NCBI GenBank assembly: GCA_037043235.1
Contig: JAWRVZ010000468.1
Location: 176,016-240,015 of the forward strand
Direction: 5' to 3'
From: Rhodeus uyekii
Lineage: Eukaryota; Chordata; Actinopteri; Cypriniformes; Acheilognathidae
DNA length: 64,000 bases
Under the pieces are notes generated by a model. The model had not been told where the DNA came from, searched no databases, and saw only the letters and a program-made list of their open reading frames with translations. Positions within the stretch are counted from its first letter, which is position 1, and each line of letters opens with the position of its first letter. Made by a program: the position numbers and the translations under genes. Positions 45,386 through 55,960 of this stretch are shown in pieces.

Positions 45386-47171
45386 CTTCTGCCGTAATGC
45401 GTCTCGTGCAGAACAAACCGTAAGGTCTAGAGACTTGAAACCTGGCCAGATGGTAGGTCTCAATTTGGGGGGAACGTATCAAAATATGACGCCAATCGGC
45501 CAATAGGTGGCGCTAGAGCGATCAAAATAGCTAAATCGCTAATAACTCCTAGACCGTTTGTCCTACACTCAAGTGTCTTATATCTCTGGAATCCTTGGCT
45601 CAAGCCGAACAAAACGTATATCTCCGATTTCATTTCCGTCTAGAAAAATTTTCCGCCATTTTGAATTTTCTGAAAAAAATTTTTTTTGAACTCCTCATAG
45701 ACCATTTGTCCAAATCACACGAAACTTCACACGCATCATCTAGAGACTCTCCTGACCAAAAGTTATTCAAAGAATTTTGATCAGTGATTCACGCTCGCAA
45801 CAGGACATCCAAACGTCTGAATAGGGCGGAGCCTCTTTCGCTAAAATCGTAATAATTCTGGAACGCAAAGAGATAATCTCACCAAACTTGAAATACTCAT
45901 GTATGAGCTAGTTTTTTGGTCACGCTAAAAAATCTGCAACGATTGACCACTTGGTGGCGCTATATTATGAAAAAAACACTAAAACATTTGTACATGTGCA
46001 CTCGTTAGTCCGATTGACTTGAAACTTGTCATGCATGGTCTTTGTCCAATGACCGATGATGATCTATGAGGATATTGCCGTATCTCAAAAAACATGGCTG
46101 TCATGGGCCAATGAAGTTTGAGCATCAATTAGACCAACTTAACGAACCTTGATCGGAATGAAACTCGATGAGCGTGTTTGACTCATGGCCCTAGAGGTCT
46201 GTCAGAATTTTAAAAGAAATCAGCCACTAGTTGGCGCTAACGAGTTTTTTTGCATCTCTAATCACGTGGTGTTTCACACATCCTCACAATATTGATATCA
46301 TCTGTTAGATCGTCTCATACTGAGCAACTTTGCCTCAAGAACCACTGCTGTAAATCGAATTGTTAGCGAAATATTGGAGATTTTAGAAAATTAAAATTTT
46401 TCGAACTAGTCATAGGCCGTCGATACGATTGGCTTGAAAATTCACACGCATCATCTAAGGGCACTCAAGGCAAAAAGTTATTCAAAGAATTTCGATCAGT
46501 TAAACCGTTCAGCAGATACAATTTTTCATATATTTCTGATTTGGCCTATTGTGATTAAAATGTCTATATATCTTGTGCACAAACAAAAAACGTCACAGAA
46601 CTGTGAACATGTTAAGAACAAGTCATTTTGAAGAAGTGTGTCTGGTTTCATGTATTTCTGATGCTCATAGGGCTCACAATAAATTATAAACTATCTATAT
46701 TTAAAAATCTCAGTAAAGCTGTAATACTAGTTTTGTCCACAAGAGGCACCGTCAGGCTAGGAAATCTTTTTTTTCCAATTTCAGTTAGAAGAATCTTTGC
46801 TCACATCTTGTTTCACACATCCACACTATTTTAGTATTTGATAGATCTTTCCATACTGAATAAAAACCAATTAAAACTGAAAAAATGATGGCTGTAATAT
46901 TACTTGTCCACAAGAGGGAGCCACAGGATAAGAAATCTTTTTATTCCAATTTCTGAATTTGTTTTTCTTTTAAAACCCCTTCAGACCTGAAATAGGTCCC
47001 AGGTAAAAAAAAAAAAAAAAAAATACCATTAAATTAGGCATAAATTAAGGAGTAAAAAAAAAAATTCATATTTAAATTCATAACTCCTTCATAGAAATTT
47101 TTGATGTCCATTGTAATGGACATCAGGACTAAAGCGTTGTAAATCAGATTGCTATAAAGTCCTATAGACAA

Positions 47172-47214
<43 letters not shown>

Positions 47215-48320
47215 TTTCTAGGTCAAGAACCTGAACAATATAACATTTCAACTTTAATTTTTTTTGTACAGATTTGCACATTTTTAACAAAATACACCTC
47301 TCATAGGAAATGCATTGGGAGACTGCAAACAGTGACTTTACACACACACATAGGCTGTGTGTTTCTTTCCAGGTATTCCCAAGTGGCACAGAGCAGTGGT
47401 GCATCTTGCACTGATCACAGAATTGTATACTCTGCATATTACATTTTTTCACAAATGTAGTATTACTGTGATAACTGTATTTTTTATCTCATATCTCATA
47501 TCTCAGAACATTACATATTTGGCTCTTGAGACAATAATAGCCCTTTCTGTCAATCTTAGAGCTGTTGGCCACTTTTGGATGGAGTGTCCACCCCATCTGG
47601 TGGGGATTTCACAACATTACACCACTGTTTTTTATTTTAGAATTATTAGCGATTTTAGAAAATTCAACTTTTTCGAACTAGTCATAGGCCGTTGATACGA
47701 TTGGTTTGAAAATTCACACGCATCATCAAGGAACACTCAAGGCAAAAAGTTATCAAAAGAATTTTGATCAGTTAAACCGTTCAGCAGATACAATTTTTCA
47801 TATATTTCTGATTTGGCCTATTGTGATTAAAATGTCTATATATCTTGTGCACAAACAAAAAACGTCACAGAACTGTGAACATGTTAAGAACACGTCATTA
47901 TGAAGAAGTGTATCTGGTTTCATGTATTTCTGATGCTCATAGGGCTCACAATAAATTATAAACTATCCATCAATAAAAAAAATTGAAAAGCTGTAATACT
48001 ACTTTTGTCCACAAGAGGCACCGTCAGGCTAGGAAATATTTTTATTCCATTTTGAGTGTGAAGACTAAAATTTGTAAATTTGTAACATGTCTATAGATTG
48101 TTTACACAAAGTAGAAAGCTGTGTTTATGCGGAGAAAGAGTCAGATTGACATATACTGACATAACAGTTCAGATGACATGACATGTGGTGTTAAACACAT
48201 CCAAACAATATTAATATCATTTGATAGAACTTCCTATACTGAGAAAAAATTTGAGAATTAAATTAAAAATCAAACAAAGAAACAAAAATTAAGCGTATAT
48301 GAAGAAACCTATTAAATAAT
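45386..48320. repeat. Long noncoding repeat region with internal direct repeats
   Basis: A dispersed-repeat-like text with recurring phrases (caaatcacacgaaacttcac, cgcatcatctagagactctc, gtggcgcta). About 46394-46778 recurs at 47662-48050 with roughly 90-95% identity. The phrase ttgtccacaagagg appears three times (46734, 46908, 48006). No coding potential. A poly-T run lies at 47178-47211. Probably a large non-autonomous element. Family not identified. Confidence 0.6.
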
Positions 48321-48321
48321 T

Positions 48322-49400
48322 GTACATACAAATTAATTAAATCATTCATTCATTCAGGTATTTTGAAATTCTTGACATATATTAAAGTAGCAAAGTCTCC
48401 ATGTCCACACGTATTCAAAATAAGTCACATATTAAATAACAAACTGAATAAAATAGTGAACTATGAAACAAAAATTTGAAAGTACAGAGGAACACAGAGT
48501 CTTTGGTAACAAGAGCAAATCCAGGAAACAAATGTGCCTTGAGCCAGCAGTGCAGGATGTTGCTGCTGGGTTCATGACCAGAACAATGTTCTGTGCAGTC
48601 AAACCATCCTCTCTTGATGTGCACTCAAAATGGAAATTTGAGCTGGGCATGGAGTTCAGTAGTAGTTGAGTTGAGTTGGTGTCCAAATAATGAAGATGAT
48701 GTAAGGCATTTGTTGTACCTGTAGATAAAGATATTCTGATTAGGAAATGTTGTGAATCCAGTGAGAAAGCAAACCAAATATTATACAAAGCTAAAACAGT
48801 AAAGTGATACATGAAGACAGTAAAAAATTTACATGAGAGAAAATGTTTTTTTAAACAAAGCACATACAATAATTGTAAAGAAATAAATTTAATTAATCAT
48901 TTCATTCAGTTGTTTTCAAGTTTCTGCATAATTAAAGTAGCAAAGTCTTCAAGCTAATATATGTGTTAAAATAAGTCACATAATAAATAAAAACACAATT
49001 GTTATATAATAATTATACAATGAAAAAAAAACATTTAAAAGAGTATTTGATAATGAGACTGGGCATGGAGTGACTACAATACCATGGTGTCCAAATAATG
49101 AAGTTGATGTGGTCATCAAAGCAGCATAAGGCATTTGTTGTGTTTGTAGAAAGTGAGGCTCTGATTAGAAAAATTAGTTTGTGTAAAACAGCTTATTACA
49201 AAAAATGGATGAACCAGTCAGTAAATGGTCACTTTAAGCACAGTGTTTTATATTCAAACAAAATATGTTTAGAAAACAAAGTGGACATCTTGTCATATTG
49301 TATGAATATAATAAAAGTTATGATGAAATTAGAAGAACATCTAAGAACATAAGAAAGTTTTAGGAGAAGATTAGAAAATCATCTTACCTTTTCGAAATGT
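48322..49400. repeat. Two tandem diverged units of about 540 bp
   Basis: Unit 1 (about 48322-48865) and unit 2 (about 48866-49400) share, in order, taaagtagcaaagtct, aaaataagtcacat, gggcatggagt, ggtgtccaaataatgaag, taaggcatttgttgt and ctgattag.aaa. Noncoding. Confidence 0.65.
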
Positions 49401-49716
49401 TGAGATGTGATGAGAATGATGAAGCAAAGATAGGGAAAGCTTTCTGGAAGTTTCTATTTCTCCTTCCATTATCCTTTTATGTCTTGTTTTTACTGTTTTC
49501 CTTTTTTACACCACTCAGTAGTTCATTGAAAATGGGATTTGTAAAAGCACATTGCATGGACATTTTTAAGAGGAAAATACATGAAAAAAAGAAACAGACA
49601 ATGAATGAATGAATGAAAACAAAAACTAGTACAATGAAAATAATAACTAAATAATCCTAAAAAAATAAAAAGAAATAAACAAAGAAAAGAAAGAAGCAAC
49701 ATACATTACCACAGAG

Positions 49717-49747
<31 letters not shown>
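49717..49747. repeat. C31 homopolymer
   Basis: Thirty-one consecutive C (G on the Helentron strand), 19 bp after the Helentron stop codon. Confidence 0.95.
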
Positions 49748-49765
49748 ATCAGAATGGACAAAGCA

Positions 49766-52700
49766 TTATAATAACCACTTTAGTACAATGCATTCATGAC
49801 AGCTGAAGTACGTAGGCATGATATCAATCTTTAGTTTATCTAAATCAATATCTTTCACATATACATGATCAATTAATGTGCCGTTTTCTGTTGTTGCATT
49901 ATGAACAATTTGTTTGAAACCAAAAGGCTGCATTAAATCATTAATAGTTGATGTATTGAAAATATTTTCATTGAAATCTCCTAGAATTATTTTCCCACCT
50001 GGTAAGCAGTTCATTTGATGAATTAAGTTGATCAACCTCAGTCGAAACAATGGAATGCTGTATGACGGTGGCCTGTATATGACTGCCAAAGTAGTGTGAA
50101 CATTTTCAATACTGTATACTAGACATTCAATGTTAATGCATGGTAAATCAACTAAAGCAACTCTTACTTTCTCTCTGTGATATATACCAACTCCACCATG
50201 ATTATCCTCTTTTAGTTTAGCAAAAACATCATGACTTGAATCATATGCAGCACTTCGTGGTTTGTCATGGAAATTGTATCCAGCAAGACTGATATCATTT
50301 TCAAAATAATTTGGTTTGAGCCATGTCTCTGTTACACATATCATATCTGCTTCAAAATACCTATTGTCTTGGCGTATATCTGTAATATGAGGAATGAGCC
50401 CTTCAACATTGTGTAAAATAATTTTAAATATTGGATTCTGTATTGTTTCACATGGAACAATGAATGGAGGCATGCTCTGCAGTGCGCGTTCAATGCTGTC
50501 TTTAGCATAAATCAAGTTTTCTTTGAAATCTTCTATTATCAGTCCTTCAAGAGAGGTCACTCGACTTAATGCCACATATGCTTGACCTGGAGCAAATATC
50601 TTTTTCAGTGAAACAACAGCTTTGTTCAACGTCAGACCTTGTACTTTGTGAACTGTGCAAGCCCAGGCCAATCTTAAAGGAAATTGCCTTCTGACACCAC
50701 CACTGGTTGTTACTCTTTCTTCTTCAGCTTTGATTGGTGTGCATTTCCTCAGTCCAGCTTTTAAACATGGATTTTTAGCTCTTGCCTCTTTACCAACTCG
50801 TTCATCATCAAACTCAATATATATTTTTGATGGAAATATTTCATCCTCAGCATAACAGAAGTGTTTAATTGTTCCAAAAATTCCATTTACAAGACCATCT
50901 GAAACATCAACATTCTTTAGCAGCATAATTCGAGCATCAACTGCTAATTCAAGGGATTTTTCCAAACAGCTGTTGTGAACTCTGAAATGAAAGCCATCTT
51001 TTCTTTCCATTCGTCCTGTTTTTGCATTTCTCTCAAAATCTTGGGCATTCACGGTAACGGTGTCTGAACATATTTTGTGCAACATCTTGATGTTATGTTC
51101 GTCAACCGCACTATTAGTTGCATAAATGTGTATATCTGTACTATCATCACCATTGCCTGTTTCACATTTTTTAAGCATGGTCACATCTTTTTCTAGCAAT
51201 TGTTCATCTTTTTTGCGTAACCGTAAACGATTTAATAATTCTGCAAAGTCTTTGTCCTTCTGGCGCATAATCTCTGTGAGTTCAGTGACACTGAAGTTAG
51301 TTTCCCAAAGATTCACACTGTTCACTGGTTCATTATAAAGTGCTTTTCCTTTAACGGGAGACAGCTGATAAAAATCTCCAACTCCTATGACAGAAACTTT
51401 TCCAAATGGTGAATAATCTCCTGTTTGTTTGATTTGTCTCAATCTTCCATGAATATATGCTAGAAGTTTATGGTCAACCATTGAAATTTCATCAATTATT
51501 AATATGTGCAGTTTTCCAAATTTGGCTCTCAAGGAATTAATTTTTTCATCTCCAAGAGGTTGATATGGCAGTGAAGCATTTGTTCCAATACTGAAAGTGC
51601 TGTGTATAGTAGCTGCATTTATGCTGTACGCCGCGACACCAGTCGGAGCGGTTAATAGCACATGCGTCTCATCAGGGTTCTCTGATAACTTTGAAAGGAT
51701 GCGGGACGTTTCATAATAGATTGCTTTAATCAGTAGTGACTTTCCAACACCTCCTGGACCAGATATGAACACATGGAATGGGTCTGGGTTTTCACCTTGT
51801 ACTTTTGCTAAACACCATTGCCGTACTTTATAAAAAATCTGTGATTGTTTTTCATTCATGGCACGTAATAAAGCTATTGCATCCTTCTTTGTCATAGCAG
51901 ATGGATTTTTGTCTATTGTGGAAGCACTAGCGTTTGGTAATAGATCAGGAATGATATCATGACCTTCATCTGTTTCTGTTTGTTGTTTTTTAATCTCAAG
52001 ACATTCTAAACGCTCAAGTTCTGCTTCTGGACAAATTTGGGCCCAAGCATCTTCCATTGGTCCGTGTTGCTCTAAATCATTTTGAGCTCTTTGAATTGTG
52101 TCGGCTGCTTTTTCAAATTTTGCCATGTTTGTGTCCACTATAATTTTGACTGACTCCAGTTCATCATTGTTCATTGTTACAAATCCAGTCTCATAAAACT
52201 CTTTGTGAGAAGTGAAATTAGGTGGTTTCAGTTGGTCTTGCAAAAAATGAGGCATAAATAATTCTAAAACACTTTGATGATAATTTTCTGGATTTTTGGT
52301 GGGTGAAAAACGAGCATATCGTACAATGGCAAAGTCTGTACGAGTTCTTTTTCGAACAAATCCCATTTCATCGTCCAATTTTACTCTGTTTGAACATGAG
52401 GTTTCAGCTTTGGATAGAACTCTGTATTCTGATGCAAAGGTTGCTAAACACATTACTGTAAATTCTTGAGTTTTTGGCCGTGCTCTGTATCTGTCTGTGA
52501 TGCTTTTCATCCATATGCTGTCACTGTCATTTTCTCCACATGCAGATTTTTTATGTATGGTGTTTAAGGGTAAACTCATTTTTACTGTATTATCACCGGT
52601 TGGGATAAAAACCACTTTCCTTGATCCTTCTTTTAGTTTCATGTTAGTCAGTCGATAGACACTTTCTTGAGCTGAGACCTCTCTGTTATGTAAAAACACA

Positions 52701-55470
52701 CTTCCAAGTTTTCTTAATGCTTGTTTTGCATCCATATTTCCTTGATTGTGCGCTTCTTTCTGAGCATTAGCCAGCAGCAATCCCATTTCTCTCTCTGCTT
52801 TGGAAATATAGGAAATGATATATACAATACAAGAGTACGCATCAACAACAAATTGTATATCCATGTTTGCGTTCCAACATCGTAAAAGGTCTGGGTTATA
52901 TTGATTCACCCACACATCACTGGGCTTTCTCTTCAACACAACATTTGTTTTCTTTGAAACTTTGTTGTAAGCTGCTTCAAATGTCTCTTGATTTATTCCA
53001 ATAGATGCAAACATTGAGTCAACGGAGTCAAATACAGCATCAGTATTCAACAAACATTCTTTCACTTTTTTCATTATAGCTTCAGCTAACTCTTTTGATA
53101 TTTGTTTGCAGTTATTAGCCTTTTTGCATGTACTTGTATGATTTTCATGATCGGTTTCTTTTTCATCATTTTCACTCTTACTGGTTCTTGTAATGAAAGT
53201 ATTTTTGCTTGGTGGGCGAGGAAAGTTAAATCTACACACAGTTCCTTTCTTTTTACATGTTTTTGAATGTCTTTTGCTGTGTTGTTGCACAGTGCTCACA
53301 ATTTCATACATTTCTTTTTGCTCTTCATCTGGCATTTCACAAGTGACATAGCGATCAACAAAATCTATGACTTCATCATCATCATCTCTATCCACTTGAG
53401 GTGCATTTTCAACCCAAAACAGACAATGTGTATGAGGTGATCCTCGTTGCTGAAATTCTATTCGATAGAAATAATCAATTATTTTGCCGATTGGCTGTGC
53501 TGGTGACATAATGACATCTTTTAAAAAGCAATGGAAGCGATGATCAAACATTCTTGCAGCAGTTACTGGATTGCGTTTCAGCATCCCACATCTATCAGCC
53601 CAGTCCAGCTCATCAATAGGGGTTTGACAGGCCTCTTGTTTCACAATAGTTTGCATAAGCTCTGTCCATCGTAAGTCGGCTGATGAAAATGAGCAGAACC
53701 ATGTTGGGATTCCAAGTTGTCTCACCATTGCAAACAAATCTTTTTGAACAGATTGCCAAAAAACAGGACTTCCTCTCACTGGCTTCAAGAATTTATAACC
53801 CTGATCAAAATTTAAAATCTTTTGCAATGACTCTTTGTTTGTCAGCATTTCTGAAGTAATTTTTTTGTTGTTCTTTGTGTCATAACCTTTTCGCAAAGCA
53901 ATGGATACATTTGAGATAACTTGATTGAGCTCAGACAAATATTGTCCGTAAAAAATGTAATCAAGGTTTTGAGCAAAACGTCCATCTGCATTTAAGATTC
54001 TATTATTTAAATATCTCGAGAGTGTTAATTTTTCAGTTCGTGAGTCATGAAAAGTACCCGTTCCTTTTGGGAAGAGCACTGGAAAGCATTTGGCTTCATT
54101 AGTTTCATCCATTAACATTCTCACAGGATTACTGCTCTCTGCTGGTGCAAGTGACATAATGCCATCGAAATGTTGATCTAAAACCTCTTGTGCAATATCC
54201 ACTGGTTGTAAACATGAATCCATAAATAAACCATGTTGTTGTCGATCATGAAGTGTCTCATCAGTGATTTCATCTTCATTCTCAGCATTGTGCTCTTTAT
54301 CAACACACATGTTCTGATTTGCATCCAAATCACGTTCATTGTTAACACTTGTATCATTGATGTACTCTTCGATTTTAGTCAGAGGATTGATCCAAGTTTT
54401 GTTAAACTCCACATCTGTATACCATTTGTTGTTTTCTTTTAAGTATGCCAATGCAGTTTTTATCTTATCAGTCTGCACAAATTTATATTCATAATGTCCC
54501 TTGTATGTTAATTTCCTCTTAAGCTTCACACGTATCATTAGATCATCATTTTCTGCTCTGGGTAAAACATTCACCACATCTGTAACGTTAGAAGGAACAC
54601 AAGTCACTGGTCCATGAACTCCATTCTGTCCACCTCGTGGTAATGCCAGCATTTTCATGAATGGAATATGCTTTGCAATTAGATGTTGCTCAAGAGAGTT
54701 TAAACAGTTCAGTTCAGCTGGAATAGGATCCAGAATCAGATTGTTTGCTACACTTTCAGCAGGCATTTGACCATCACAAATTTTCCTATCACATGTGTGA
54801 CAGATCCATAGAGATTCAGCTGGGGTATTTTTATAAACACAGTCTTCATTGCAGTCTTTATTACACTTATGCAGGTAATTCAGTGTTATACATTTTTCTG
54901 CAATATAACCAGCGTGGACAGATTTTTGAAAATATTTCTTTTTATTGCAATATTTAACTTGCAATTTGAAGCAACTGCGATGGCAAACTGAACATACATA
55001 GTCAGGACCAGTAGATATTTTTTCTTTGAACTGTTCAATCACACAGTCAATGTCTTTCCTTTTCATCTTTGCTTCACGTTGTGTCAGAGCATTTCTTGCT
55101 TTAATACTACTGGCAAAACAAATATCATTTTTATATTTCTCTATATTATAATGTATCACCATGTTTTTGTGCATTTCATTGTCCTTATATTTTTCAACAC
55201 TGTACTTTTTGACAGAATCTCTGTGCATTTCATTGTCGTTGTACTTTTCAACACTGTACTTTTTGACAGAATCTCTGTGCGATTCATTATCGTTGTACTT
55301 TTCAACACTGTACATTTTGACAGAATCTTTGTGCGATTCATTGTTGTTGTACTTTTCAACACTGTACTTTTTGACAGAATCTCTGTGCGATTCATTATCG
55401 TTGTACTTTTCAACACTGTACTTTTTGACAGAATGTCTGTGCGATTCATTATCGTTGTACTTTTCAACAC
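49766..55470 (-). CDS. Helentron protein, C-terminal part: Rep, helicase, endonuclease
   Basis: About 1,900 open codons, counted after the frameshift. Cys-rich region at 55010-54760 (VCSVCHRSCF, CHTCDRKICDG). Rep (Helitron-like N) at about 54000-52800 with GSPHTHCLFW as the HUH-type metal site near 53430 and the tyrosine motif YSCIVYIISYISK near 52830. PIF1-like helicase at 51800-50540: Walker A ISGPGGVGKS, TGVAAYSINAATIHS, Walker B LIIDEISMVD, GVGDFYQLSPVKG, TVHKVQGLTLNKAVVS, YVALSRVTSL. Endonuclease/exonuclease/phosphatase domain at 50440-49766: ILHNVEGL, MICVTETWLKP, VIYRPPSYS, IILGDFNEN, SCHECI. Long uninterrupted coding with all motifs present suggests a young or recently active copy. 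Function: nick and transfer one strand, unwind it, and replicate by rolling circle. Confidence 0.93.
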
Positions 55471-55960
55471 TACTTTTTGACAGAATCTCTGTGCGATTCA
55501 TTGTCGTTGTACTTTTCAACACTGTACTTTTTGACAGAATCTCTGTGCGATTCATTATCGTTGTACTTTTCAACACTGTACTTTTTGACAGAATCTCTGT
55601 GCGATTCATTATCGTTGTACTTTTCAACACTGTACTTTTTGACAGAATCTCTGTGCGATTCATTATCGTTGTACTTTTCAACACTGTACTTTTTGACAGA
55701 ATCTCTGTGCGATTCATTATCGTTGTACTTTTCAACACTGTACTTTTTGACAGACTGTCTATGTAATTCATTTTCATTGTATTTATGAATACTATAATTT
55801 TTAACAGACTCTTTGTGTGGTTTATCTGTTATATACTTCTGGATGCTATATTTTTTCACAGCTTCACAATGCAGAACATTTGATTTGTACTTTTCTTTGC
55901 TGTATTTTCTTACTTTTTCTTGATGCTGGTCATTGGACTTGTACTTTTCAGTACTGGCTG
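55160..55960 (-). repeat. 54-bp coding minisatellite (18-residue repeats)
   Basis: About ten nearly identical 54-bp units at 55200-55760, flanked by degenerate units to about 55960. Each encodes KYSVEKYNDNESHRDSVK, charged and probably helical. One unit near 55471 lacks two bases (cacta against cactgta), which causes the frameshift. Confidence 0.92.

Noticed and set aside
55161..55766. Plus-strand repetitive frames over the Helentron repeats
   Set aside because: They are antisense readings of the 54-bp coding repeat. The minus strand carries the conserved domains.
49766..55777. Second Helentron ORF starting at 55777 with MNRTEILSKSTVLKS repeats
   Set aside because: The first part is an out-of-frame reading of the 54-bp repeat. 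The true frame enters at the 2-bp deletion near 55471 from the upstream ORF.
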